64,000 nt of DNA from Copromyces sp. CBS 386.78 (Eukaryota > Ascomycota > Sordariomycetes > Sordariales > Sordariaceae), in NCBI GenBank assembly GCA_030685235.1, contig MU839101.1, positions 372,001 to 436,000 of the forward strand, written 5' to 3'. Shown in pieces: positions 1 to 12,578 of this stretch; the first letter of the stretch is position 1, and every line of letters begins with the position of its first letter. The notes beneath the pieces were generated by a model. It was given only the letters and a program-made list of their open reading frames with translations. It had not been told where the DNA came from and searched no databases. The translations under genes were made by a program, and so were the position numbers.

Positions 1-1
1 G

Positions 2-997
<996 letters not shown>

Positions 998-1369
998 GGG
1001 TTTGCTTTGGCGAAAAATAAACAAAAACTGGTGATGACGATATGACGGGGTCATGGCGCCGAATCTGCATAGTCAGAACTGCATAGCACAGCGCCCAGGG
1101 CTGGGAAGGGCGAACAATCGAGATATGTTGGCGAGTCTCCGATGTGCTTCTGGCCACGATCAAAGATAGCGCCGTCAGCGCAGGGAAAGGGTGTTCTGGA
1201 AACGTCGCCCTCATGGGTAACCCTGCGCGCGAGGAACTGTTTGAACCAAAATATATCGGATTCGCCTCGCAATGTTATGTACAAATCAGAAATTGATGTG
1301 ACCGTCACACGATGATCAAATGTTCAGGATGTGACATTCACATCAATACACGACAACAAAGCCCGGCGA
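998..1369. other. Convergent 3' spacer
   Basis: This short spacer separates the tail-to-tail spermidine synthase and omega-amidase genes. It should hold both 3' UTRs. I see no ORF with coding character and no RNA gene. Confidence 0.5.
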
Positions 1370-2440
1370 TCAAGAACTCACCTTCGCCTGGCTCACATCA
1401 GGATAAATATCAAACCTCCGCTGATCCCTCAGAGGAATGCCCGACCTTGCTTCCTCAATCTTTGCCCCGTCGAGCTCGGCACTTACAATCGTCTCGCTCT
1501 CCTCCGCCTCTACCAACACTTGCGCCATGGGATCAACAATTAAGCTGTGACCATACGCATGGTACCCGGCGCTCAAATCCCTCGCAGGACTGCATAGGGC
1601 CACATAAATTTGGTTGTCCATGGCCCTCGCCTGTCCCTGCAGCCGCCAATGCAGAGGACCCGTTGTGGTGTTGAACGCGCCCGGATAAACGAGAGCAAAG
1701 CAACCCTTCCGAGCAGCAATCATGGCCAGCTCAGGGAACCGGATATCATAACAGATGGCCACAGCGATACGGCCGTAATCTGGCAGGTCCACCAATGTCA
1801 CGCTGTTACCGGGCGACAGCACATCGCTCTCCTTGAACTTGATCTTGCCCGGGATATCGATATCGAAGAGGTGCACCTTGCGATGCGACGCGAGCAGCTT
1901 TCCGTCGGGGCCGAAGATCAAGCTAGTGTTGTAGTACGTCTTCTTGTCCTCGGTGCACTCCTCGATCGCGAGCTCGGGAATCGATCCTCCCACCAGGTAG
2001 ATGCCGTTGTCGCGGGCCATTGTGGAGAGCGCATGGAAGGACGGGCTTTGCTCGGCAGTCGGAGGGGAAGGAAGAAGCTGCTCGGCGTACGAGGGGAAGA
2101 AGTCGCAGCCGTAGGGGGAGTTGAAGCATTCGGGAAGAACGACAATGTTGGCGCCGCCCGAAGCGGCCTCGCGCACCTTGTCGGCGGCGTGCGAGAGGTT
2201 GGCGGACTTGTCGGCGCCGCTGGCAAGCTGGATGCAAGCTAGCTTGACGGGCTTCTTGAGGAGGATCGGGTGCTTGGTCGAGGAAGCCATCTTGCGGATA
2301 TGAGAGTGAAGAAGCAGACGGGTGGTTGTGGGAAGGGCGGAAAACGGCTGGTGGTAGAAAGTCGAGCTTTTCGGTCGCGTGAAGCCTGCGATAAGAGAGT
2401 TGGTGAAAATTCTAAAGGAGCGCGAAGTGGTTGTTCGCAT
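1370..2440 (-). CDS. Nit2/Nit3-type omega-amidase (carbon-nitrogen hydrolase), probably mitochondrial
   Basis: Nitrilase-superfamily amidase resembling NIT2/yeast Nit3, which hydrolyse alpha-ketoglutaramate and related omega-amides. Counting from the ATG at 2440 (356 residues), the Glu-Lys-Cys triad is visible: E104 in VVLPECFNSPYG, K188 in HRKVHLFDID, C230 in AICYDIRFPE. The first 50 residues are rich in Arg, Ser and Thr with no acids (MRTTTSRSFRIFTNSLIAG), as in a mitochondrial presequence; a second ATG at 2290 (306 residues) would give the cytosolic form known in this family. The open frame runs upstream of 2440 without another ATG. A strong AAG/GTGAGT donor at 1381 lies ten bases before the stop, so one more small 3' exon cannot be excluded. 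Its role in salvaging glutamine-derived keto-amides fits loosely with glutamine synthetase nearby, but no co-regulation is visible. Confidence 0.9.
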   Translation of the reverse strand: MRTTTSRSFRIFTNSLIAGFTRPKSSTFYHQPFSALPTTTRLLLHSHIRKMASSTKHPILLKKPVKLACIQLASGADKSANLSHAADKVREAASGGANIVVLPECFNSPYGCDFFPSYAEQLLPSPPTAEQSPSFHALSTMARDNGIYLVGGSIPELAIEECTEDKKTYYNTSLIFGPDGKLLASHRKVHLFDIDIPGKIKFKESDVLSPGNSVTLVDLPDYGRIAVAICYDIRFPELAMIAARKGCFALVYPGAFNTTTGPLHWRLQGQARAMDNQIYVALCSPARDLSAGYHAYGHSLIVDPMAQVLVEAEESETIVSAELDGAKIEEARSGIPLRDQRRFDIYPDVSQAKVSS

Positions 2441-3116
2441 TATGGTTCGCGAATCGCAGTGCTGACGGGAGCAGGAAAGGATGAAATGGGAGGAAGAGTG
2501 GAGGGGTTCCGCGATGTCGGTGCTCCCCGCTGGAGCTTCCCGCGGGATATGACGGACGGGAGCTGCAATTCGAGATGACCCACAAAAGATGCAGAGACCC
2601 CGCGCTGACTGGAGTGGGGCAGGTGGGGGCTGGAGGTTATTTACATAAGTTCCTTCCACCAGCAACTGAGCCACAGCAGGAGCGAGCCTCACAATGGGGT
2701 GTGTATCTAGTGGAAACCCGCCACACATCGGTACATTGGTACTTCCCACTTACACCGAGCTCACTTTCCATATTCGGACTCTCTGTTCAAGCTGTGGAAG
2801 GAACGTAAGACCACCATGGATCATACTAGGCAACGACAGCAGCTTCCTTGTTTAGTTGGTAAGAGGCTTTACGTCGAGGCTCCTCTTTCTGTGATTGTCT
2901 GCTCAAATTTTCCCACACTTTCCGAACTCTTCCCCTTCCATCACGTCGAGCGTATAATTCAAACACCACGCTCATATCATCGATACCGGCTCGACGGTTT
3001 TCCTACTCGAGCCTCGTTACCATTCTCATACACTATCTAGTCGGTCTTAATGAGCCCTTTTTAAGTCATTCACGTTTCGAAATATTTTTATCCGTTTTCG
3101 ACAACTTCCTAGCCAA
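2441..3116. promoter_or_regulatory. Divergent intergenic promoter region
   Basis: About 0.7 kb between the divergent omega-amidase and AT-hook genes; it must hold both promoters and 5' leaders. An open frame in register with the amidase continues to 2749 but starts without ATG and looks like untranslated leader. No further gene is visible. Confidence 0.5.
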
Positions 3117-5540
3117 ATGGAGTACTCTTCTTCCGGGTCACGGCCATGCGAGCAGATACCTCTTTCCAGAAGACTTTCCCAGTTCTTCAAAATGAACTGG
3201 ACGGAGGGAACTTTATACCGCCATAGTCGCGGTAAACTGCGCAAAGCGAATGCAGATAAGCAACGTCAGAAGGAGTACTTTGCAAAAGCTAAGATTCGAG
3301 CACCTGAGCAGAGAGAGGCTATGAAGAACGGTCCTCCTCCCATCTCGTACTTTCAGTCAAGCTCGGCCTTACCAAAACTCCCTCCTGGTACAATACTCAC
3401 CGAGAAAAAGTCTCCCCATAGCGCCTCTCATAGACGAGGGAGATGGGGTGCGAGTGTCCCAACAGCAGAGGATTCTGCAAAGTCCGAGCTTCTCTTACCA
3501 ACAGTCGATCAGTTCTTGAAGGAGCAAGTTGGCAAGGCCACCGCTATAGACACAGCGCCTTCTCAGTCACACGCCAACGCCAAAGAGGTAGAGAGGTTGA
3601 GACAGCGGCTCCTTGGGAGCAAAGACTGGGGTGCGAGCCGGATTCGGTCCCCTGTTAAAGTTATCAAACGACCTCACCTTGTGCCAGAGCATGCAGGCCT
3701 AACTCAACCTACGAGAGCAACGAAAGAAAAGACGGCGCATATCCTTCAGAGCAATTGGGGCATGTACCCTCAACAACACACATCACGTTTGCGTTCTCTC
3801 AGTCGGGCGGATGTGCAAATCCGCGTTGGAAGTCAAGAAAAGCACCTTGAAGAAAGCTCAACCATTGGCAGTCGAAGCTTTGCGCATGGAAAGCAGGATG
3901 TTCCAATCGGAAGAAGTCGGCATTTTATGAAAAGCTCGAGTGGTATGTTGTTGTCCAGAACAAGATGAGATCTATATATTGACTTCATTCGTTTATTAGA
4001 CTCTAAAACCGGAGATATGCCACCTCGCAAGCGAGCTCGAAGACAACCTTCCTCAAATGCGAAAGATTATCCCCTTAGACAAGCAACCTCACGACGACAT
4101 ACAGATAGCGATGATACACATCATATTGTGACATCGGTACCGAGCATTTTTCATCCAGTCCCTGTACGAGCGATACCTGATCATTTATTGCTCTCTTCGG
4201 GAACATTGGATTCCGAAAACATTGCCAGCCATGTTGCTCAGGTTGGACGAACAATATCCCATGTCACGCCCTCACAGAAAGCAGAGAACTCAATCTGGAG
4301 GGCCTGGTTGGGGGAGTCTAGCAGCGCTCCTGGTGCACAAACAAACCCTGAACAACATGAGCCGATGGCGCAGCCCAGAATCAGTCCTGGAGTAAGCGAA
4401 AGACACGAAGTAAGGTACGAAGAGTATTCACCACCAGCTCAAGCACTCCATGCCTGCGAAAATGGCATGGCTCTGCCTGAAATGCAGCTTTCCAGTACAG
4501 GCACACACTCAGATGTGCTTGGCAAATATGACAGACCGGTCGACAAGATTGGACACGTGGCACCATCTCCAACCCAGACAAGGCTGTCAGTATTGCTCGA
4601 AACATCGTCAGTTGATGTTGAAAAAACAATGAAAAAAAGAGGCCGGCGTATACCTGCTATCTCCCACCAACCAGTCTCGGCCTCGGGCGAACCCACGAGA
4701 GAACTACATCAAGGTGACCCTATTGATGCTTGGAAGACATTCGTATTTGGGGGCGAACATAGTGAAGAGGTCGAGCGAGATGCATTCAATGAAGCAAGAC
4801 ATGATGCAGCTCAAAACATACGGCGATACGATGAAAACAGTCTTCCATCGATCGGAGACGATGATCATTCCGGGCACGACAGCAACATTGCAGTGGCTGG
4901 AACGTCTTCTTCTGCCAACGCCGAGCTTCCACAGCCTTATGGGAGAGACATGGTTATCCAACCTTCCTTCCATAGCCAAAGAAAGATCAACAAACCATCA
5001 TCGGCGAGTTCTCAACCTGACTCAGCCTCGGCGGAGGAACTTGTTGTTATTCCTCATTATACACCACTCGCCAATAGCCAGAGTAGCGTTGCCGTGGAGC
5101 CTCTTCGTCTTGACACAAGTCCCATCAGTAACGAGCTTGAGACAACCGAGAATATGACGATCGCCATGTCAGATGCGCCCGGCGAGTCAACCTCGGTAGC
5201 GGCTTCGGCAACCACATCTGCAGAAGCGTCTCTGGTAGCTGAACCAGCGCAGTCCCGATCCGGGGCCCCGGATTCGGGGGAACAGTTCCGATTTGCGCCG
5301 CCGAGACCGTTTGTGGGTAAACACTCTGTCCCATCACGTAATGACCGTCCGTCGGTAGCCATTGCCCCGGCCACGCTTAAACGGAAAAGGGGCAGACCGA
5401 GAAAACGGGCCTGTGACGGGAGAGCGGATATACGGGCGCTACCTAACTATAGCGGCGACCCTATTGAGGAGATTGAAGATGACGATAATGCTCCCCAACC
5501 ATCCTTGTTCGGCTCTCTGGACGTTTGTTACGACCAGTGA
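3117..5540 (+). CDS. Unknown AT-hook-containing protein (two exons, 788 residues)
   Basis: I do not recognise a named family. Two ORFs join across a 57-bp intron (3943-3999, GTATGT...TTATTAG): exon 1 3117-3942 and exon 2 4000-5540 are in phase and read SSS-DSKTGDMPPRKRARR over the junction. The N-terminal 50 residues are basic and compact (SRRLSQFFKMNWTEGTLYRH), followed by a conserved-looking K/R/Q-rich stretch. The middle is low-complexity, Ser/Pro/Glu-rich and probably disordered. Near the C terminus (about residues 735-745) sits KRKRGRPRKR, a canonical AT-hook with the GRP core that binds the minor groove of AT-rich DNA; PPRKRARR at the exon junction is a second basic patch and a likely nuclear localisation signal. 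A nuclear DNA-binding or chromatin role is an inference from these motifs. Confidence 0.72.
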
Positions 5541-7995
5541 CGGGATGTCGTGATCCAACACCATGTTAATGCTCTCCTTGTTAAGTGGTAGCATATATAA
5601 AGGCCATATTCCTAGATGTTTTCTTTCCATGTATTTTCCGGCTTTCTTCGTCGTTCTTCCCGCTAATAAGATTTGATGTAATCTCCAAAGTCCAAGGATG
5701 TCAGTCACATGTAATGTTGCTCTGTAGGATCATGAGCTTGAACAACACGGAATTGTTGAGTGACACATGAACGAGCATATGGAATGAATGTCTCGGAGAA
5801 GCTTTGCCCTTTTCGCGAGACGAGATCCCTGAAAGTAGCCGAAGGTTTGTGCCTCGGGAAAGAAAAAGCAAGCATCCCCCCCTCACACAGTAGCTCGTGG
5901 TTCCATGTCGGATCCATGAGCTAACACGACGCCTCAAGGGTACGGTGAGTAATAAACATGAAGTCCTTGGGTTGTGGCTTCACAAGCCTCTGACCAGGAA
6001 GAGCAATGTTAAAGATTTGTTTTATTTTATTGATCTTTAGACGAACCAGAGTGTTATAACCAGCTACGCCGTGAGATGCAGAGTGACACTGATTGTCTCT
6101 TAAAGCTGGACGCCGGTTTCGGTCAAGTTACACGGGTAATGTGTCTCACGTTGAGACTTTGTAGTGTATACACGGGATCTGGGAGTCTGTACCTGCATCT
6201 CGAAGTTGAGGCGACAGCCATACAGAATGGGATTGTTTGCTTGGTGGAGGAAATTCCATCCAGCCATTCTGTTTGACCCAGAGCAGATGTGACTCCCGTG
6301 CCAGGGCAGGGATTCTGGGCGAGGATACCTTAACGGCCGTCTTTGCAAGGCCGAATTTTTTGGGATCTTCGCTCGAGGCATCCGCAATCTCGGTTTGTGG
6401 TTTCGTGTCGAGGTTGGGCCATGAACCCGGGCGATGAAGATGCAACGCCGGAGGGAAGGCCGGGAAAGGTTTGTCATTCCGATATGACTGGCATTAGGTT
6501 CGCTAGGTCCGAAATGCTCGTTCTTTTGAAAATCATTTGTAACAAAAAAAGGTCGACCGCAGCAAATACAGGAAAATTCAGAGACAAGGGCGGTACCGAC
6601 CACGGCATGATTGTGAGATTTATGCCTATACGAGTGTATCCGGCATCGTGTAAAGACGAAAACGGACCGAGTTTCCCCCAAAAAAAATGTTCCAGAGCAA
6701 AAACTAGTCGACTAGTCTAGTCAGTGCTAGCAGGCACCCAGGGCCCCATTATGGACTCCATGGGTTCCAGATGAAGTTCGGTCTACGTTAGATCGTGGCA
6801 TTCTCGTGGACGTTTTTGCTCCACAGTTGGGTCGAATGGGTTTGTGACTCTGTGATAGGCAAGTCACTTGTTACGTACACTGGCACTTTTTGGGAGAACA
6901 TCACATCAGCCCGGTCGTTCTCAGAGCGGAGTGGAAGTGGGAAAAGAAAATCACGCCGGCCCGTCTGTATCACAGTCACTATGAAACGAACGCGACCAAA
7001 CAATCAATGCAAGCTGAGGTCGGTGACAAAAGGTTTTTTTTGTGTTTTGCTGAGGCATTTTAACAGGGAGTTGGGTTTCGTTGTAAAGGGAAAGACGGAC
7101 AAGAAGCGGTCTGAAAATCATTATTATTTGTAACAAATTTCGTATTTACCGGCCATCATAATTGGAGCGAAGCGGAAGGAGGCTTGGAAATGGCAAAGCA
7201 AAAGACGAGAGAGCCAACAACGACAAAACAAAAGCATATGATTTGACGTCTCGTCTATTTCCGTCCCGTCTCCTTTGGAACGTGGTTTCTTGGCCCTTGC
7301 CAGCAAGGAAACGACGCTACGGACGGAGGTAAAAACACAAAGAAAGGGGAGGCTGCAACGGAACACCACCACCACCGGCCAGGAACCACACTTGACATCC
7401 TGACGGGAAGATCTCGGGAAAGGCCGGGGTTCTCATGGGGAGCAATGATCTGAATGCGGGGAGGAGCCGAGAAAAATGCGGGTTGCGCAAAGGACATGGC
7501 AGACTCTGGGGAAAGAACGGAAAAAGGCGTCAAGGGAACAGCCATATGCAGGGGTTCACGGAAAAGGAACGGGGGTTTTCTGTGAAAGGGCGTGGTGGAA
7601 CTTTGGCTAACAGGTTTCGCGATGATCTACCGCCAATTCCGTTAGTGGATCTTTGCAATCTTTTTCTTAACTTGTCCAAAGTAAAAAATTGAAGACACGC
7701 ACACAACCGCAGAATTGCTCACGAGTTCTCAACGACATCCAACCAGAAGACCCAAACCATATGGAGGAAACTGGAAGAACACGGTACGACAAGACGTTGA
7801 AAGAAAGGAAAAATGTCGACGGCTCAACGAAAAGCTTCAAGTAAGCGACCAATGAGAAGGACGCGATAAGATCAAGGTTAAGCGTGGTGTTCGAGGCACG
7901 ATCTAGAGCCAAAGAGCGAATCGGCTGTGATAGCCACATCGATGTCGTGGGAATTGGGCGATTCAATTGAATTATTCTTACCTACAAAACTGCAA

Positions 7996-8022
7996 GGGTC
8001 CAAGGGGTGACCCCTTGGACCC
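7996..8022. repeat. Perfect 12-bp inverted repeat with 3-nt loop
   Basis: GGGTCCAAGGGG, then TGA, then CCCCTTGGACCC: a perfect GC-rich hairpin in the long spacer. It is not followed by a run of T and lies inside no gene, so its role is unknown. Confidence 0.85.
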
Positions 8023-11000
8023 CCCGACAACGGACCGTCGGGTTGGGCGTGTCGTCGTGGAGGTGTCCGTTGTGGGACGGATCCGTACCTGACGCTCGCC
8101 TGTTGTTGCCCTGCCCCGGCCGCTGCACCGATGCTGCACCGATGCTGCTCTGTATGGACGGTTTGCAGGTCCGGCTTGTTCTGGGCCTTGCAGCCGAAGG
8201 GTTGCGCTGAAAGGTTGCGTTGAGGTTTGCGCTTGAGATGATACCATGGCGGCATAGCCTGATACTGAACAACGGATATGCAGTGCAAGGGCAAGACGTT
8301 TTCCGAGTTTCATGCTCCCTTTTGTTGGGGGTCCCACTTCTTGTTCTGGCTTTCCTGACTTTTGACTTGATTCCCATTGGTGATGGGTGTGTCTGAGCAA
8401 CTTCGCCGTCTCGAACCACGTCTTTACAGCGTTCCTGGACCTGTACAATAGAGCTACGTTGCTCAGTTGTATCCGTCCAGGGCTAGCGTTTTCAAAAGCA
8501 ATATCGACGGCGAGGACGACGACCTAGCCGACCGAAATTCCACAAGGAAAAATTCTAGACACCACGCGTCTGACTTGGAGCGCTTGTACACAGTGCGTAC
8601 AGTAAACGGAACAAACGTTGCTGGATAGGATCCTCAGCCGCCGTGTTCACCAGTGCACTCAGCGCCAGTCAGCTGTCTGCTATGTCTCTTTATCACGAAC
8701 CCATTTTCACACGAGTTTCCGAGAGGAATTTGTTGATGGAAACAAGGGAAGTGAATATATAGCTTCAATTGGACGGGTAGAAAACATAAGCGTGACCGGA
8801 TGATGTCAACAAATAAAGAATACGGTCTTGGCAGGCTGAGTTTGAAGGTCATGTTTCTCTTTGGTCCTACCACTGTGAAGTTGAAGAAGACGAATTGGAA
8901 GTTCTTGAAACCTTCCACAGGACGAAAAGGTCTCTGAGGTCGGATCTGGGGCTATGTTAAAATGCCACGGCGGAACGCTCATCCCCGGATCCAGGGGTTT
9001 GGAGCGGTTACACGGTCATATGTCAATTGTCAACACCAGCAACAACTTTCAAGTTCAAAATGACCCTGCAGCCCGCAATTTAGAAGAGTGGCCCACGGCC
9101 GCTCCTCCCGCCCCTCTTTCAATGGAACTGACAATCGCGGCTCGATTCCTGTTCAACCTGGACGGTATCCGCCCACCTTATCCGCCAGTGTTTCCGCCTG
9201 ACAGAGAGAGGAGCCCTCCCGGGCCGAAGAGTCATAGCTTGGGCTGACGGTGGACTACCGGTGGAATGCAGTGCGGTCACGATACCTGAAGCGATTTCTT
9301 GAATGACCTGAAAACGCTGAAAACAGGAACGCTCATTGATGAGGGAGATAGGGATAGATAACCGCCAGCGGAGTGCCGGGGACGCCAGGCATTGTCAGTG
9401 AGGAAGATCCTCGACAAAAGATCCATCCAAATGACTCGACAAATTGGCCCCCTGTTGGGTTGGAAGCATTTTTAGGGAATGTACTTGTTCCCGCTCCATT
9501 GCTCGAGCCACCACTTTCAGTTACGATGAGGGTGTATGCCCTCAATTGTCGAATTTGTGTGTGGTGTCGTGCCCTGCTTGTGAGTGGTGATGCTGTGGAA
9601 CATTCAGCCAACGTTCGGTCGCTGATACTCCACCCCACGCTTCCACAACACCCTTGAAACCCGTTTTAGACGTGACCACCTAGCCACCACACCTTTACTT
9701 TTCAGCCGCGTAGACGGGTCTCGATAAAGGCTCTCGGTCGTGCGTGTGATTGTATCAACCCCCCAATTTGCATGTTTTTGGAACCACAAACCATGGCCTC
9801 GAGGTAGAACAAAATATCTCATATAAATATGAATTGAAAAGGCCTCAAACGCTGTCTCAGGTAAAGGCAAGACATAAGAATCAACTAAATGATCACGAAA
9901 TGCAGGGTTTACGTATAACCCCCGATGTTGTGACGATCTTGCAAGGTGGGAAAAAGTTACATGTGAGCCGAAACCATCGGTAGTTTCTCATTCACCCTCA
10001 GATCCCGATCGCAAGGGACTTCGACACCTCGGTGGCAAATTCCCCGCAAGCCGTCGACGACCCTGAATTTTCGACAGGAAGCCATCGTCATTTCAGTCAC
10101 AAGGCATTGAGCAACGAAGGCGGGGATTTCAATTCCAGCAGAGAGGGTGGCTCTGATGTAAAACAACATGGCGGCTGCCAAACTCTACTGAGCCACCGCC
10201 GCCTTCAACTCACCCAATCCGAGTTGGAGATCTGTTACCAAACGCCAAAAAGGGAAATGCTGGATGACATGTACGGACGAACGGGTGGACACACAACGGG
10301 GCAGATGCCAGATGCACGTCAAGACGCAAAGACGGTCACGGCACTACCGAACAGTGAAAGTCGGACGAGATGAGGACGAGTCCCCAGTTCACTACGTAAT
10401 GGGGGAAGAACTTGGAACATCTCTTTTGGTTCCGTCGATCACGAACATTTCCCGTGAAAGGCTGCCGCTTGCCGGTGTTGTCGTCGTAACGGGTTACCTC
10501 AGTCGGGCTACGTCTTTCCATCGTTTAAACGTGAGCTGTGGAAGCGGTAGATGTGCCAAACGTGCCCACTGTTTTCCGGAATGCAGTGCCCCGACTGAAA
10601 TAGAACACAGAAGGGCAACAGCGAAGAACATGGTAAAGAGGGCCCTGGGGCCAGGGAACACTGGCCTGGCGGTGGTTTGAACCACGACTCGGTCTAGAAT
10701 TCTGCATGAATCGCCAAAGCAAAGACCACGTCGGAGTCTACGGTAGGTACACGTATCCAAAAGTCGCCAACGAACACCGTGACAATGTCTAGCTAAAACT
10801 GATGTCTATCGTCTCGTAAAAAAAGAGGTAGTAAAGACGAACCGATGGATGGTGTGTTGGTTCTAGCTGTCTGTAGAGTGAGATTGTTCCTGGACGACCG
10901 AGCGAGTAGCTACGTACCTCCAACAAGTATGTAGGACTGTCGTCGTTACCTCACGATGTACATGTGCTGGAGAGGAGTATACTTTCCTTGACGTAGCAGG

Positions 11001-11479
11001 AATCCAGCCCTCGCCTCGCCCCCGCCTTGTCTCCTGCCTTCTCCATCCCACTGGCGCCCGGGCTCCAGGGCTGTTGAGCGTGACCAGTAGGCTTGACGAG
11101 GGTAATTGACCACTCCACCGGGCTCACCGATTTAGTCTGTTCCGACTCCCCACCCTCGTTTGGGCGGACCGTCAAGAAAAAGTGCGCGGAGTCTCTGTGT
11201 GTCAGTGAGCGGAACACTGCACACTCACAGGCATTTCTCGATTCCTTGGGGAGCGTCGGTTGACCCGCAGTTTTAGCCAGTTACCCCTGTTTTCTTGGGT
11301 GCCGCTTCTTATCTCTGGGTCCAAGGGGGCCAGAAAAGTTTCTTTGGACTTGATGCACGGTATACATGGGAGACCGTACCGCCCGTACCCTGCTCCGTAT
11401 CTCGAGTACCTCAACACATCCCTAGATGTATCTTTTTCCTGCGACAACGGTGAGGTAGGCCCGGCACAGAAGCAAAGAA

Positions 11480-11488
11480 CATAAAAAG
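11480..11488 (+). promoter_or_regulatory. Probable TATA-like element of glutamine synthetase
   Basis: CATAAAAAG lies about 215 bp upstream of the start codon and just upstream of a pyrimidine-rich leader. The same nine bases precede the xylanase gene at 15137. Position and sequence fit a TATA element; no transcript start is known. Confidence 0.4.
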
Positions 11489-11516
11489 CCTCAGACCCCG
11501 CCGAAACTGCAGCCCG

Positions 11517-11572
11517 TATCTATTGTCTCTTCTCTCTATCACTACTATCATATCTTTGGACGCTAGGATATC
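11517..11572. promoter_or_regulatory. Cluster of GATA/TATC cores before glutamine synthetase
   Basis: TATC occurs at 11517, 11537, 11546, 11551 and 11569, and GATA at 11567, all within 56 bp and 130-185 bp before the ATG. GATA factors of the NIT2/AreA type bind paired HGATAR cores to control nitrogen genes, so this is a plausible nitrogen-response site; most copies match only the four-base core. Confidence 0.35.
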
Positions 11573-11700
11573 CCATTGCCTTAGCTCTTTAAAACGCAAC
11601 ACGCCCTTCTTTGCTTTGGTTTCCCGAACAAAACCTCGGGTTCTTCTTTTCCATACGTAATATTCCTCCCATTTTCACCTTCACCCACACAACCGCAGAA

Positions 11701-12546
11701 ATGGTGAGTCCATACCTCCCTGTGCCGTACGCCCATGGCATCCAACGACCCCAACCCGGGCCTGAACACCCGGTTGCATGCCTCTTTTGAGGTCGTTGGT
11801 ACACATACATGCTGGGACTTGGTCACTGACCGCATCCGGACTACAGGCGTCAGAAACAACATTCCTCTCCAACGCGGAGAACCTCAAGAAGTTCATGCGT
11901 CTTCCCCAGAACGGCCAGCTGATCGCCGAGTACATCTGGATCGACAGCGAGGGCGGCACCAGGTCAAAGTCGAGGGTAAGTTTCTTTCTCGTTTATTTTC
12001 TTTTTGCGCATTGTTCCGCGACTTGTTCCATGGGCCCTTTTGTCCGTCGTCACTCTCGGCGCATCCACGAACCCACCATACCATCAGCCAATCGACGGGC
12101 TCTCCGACTTGCCCTCTGTCCTCTTTGAGTGCGCGACCCAAGCAGCCAACCACGACGGCGGAGAGTGCGACGATCCCCGAATCCCTTTCCTCCCATTCCC
12201 ACGCTCTTCACGTCCCACAAAACCGGTTTCAGCCCGCTGTGACGTGGTGTTGGACTCTGCACCAGCCTCGAGTGCATTGGCATTCGGGCGCTGTGCAGGG
12301 CACTGGCCTTTCCTTGTGGCGCAGTCATACGAGCAGCGTGACAGCATGACACAGCTCATCTGGTTCTGGTTCTCTATGACTGTGCGCTTGGTTAGGACTC
12401 CCGGCACCCCTCGGTTACTACCCACCGGCTGCCCGGCGGACCCACGCCCGAAACTCAAGCGGCGTCGACGAGAAGGGAAATGGCCCCGCCGGCTTCGCAT
12501 CACGAACTCCACCACCCTCTCCACCGAGCGTCGCCCGCCTGAGGGG

Positions 12547-12578
<32 letters not shown>

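Larger units (their letters stand above)
5541..11700. other. Long spacer upstream of glutamine synthetase, no gene recognised
   Basis: About 6.1 kb in which every ORF is short and lacks family features, codon bias or convincing splice extensions. It is mixed-composition, not strongly AT-rich, so it does not look like a RIP-destroyed repeat. It contains a perfect 12-bp hairpin at 7996-8022 and, at the right end, the presumed glutamine synthetase promoter. It could carry non-coding transcripts or distant regulatory sites; I saw no tRNA or 5S rRNA in it. Confidence 0.5.
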
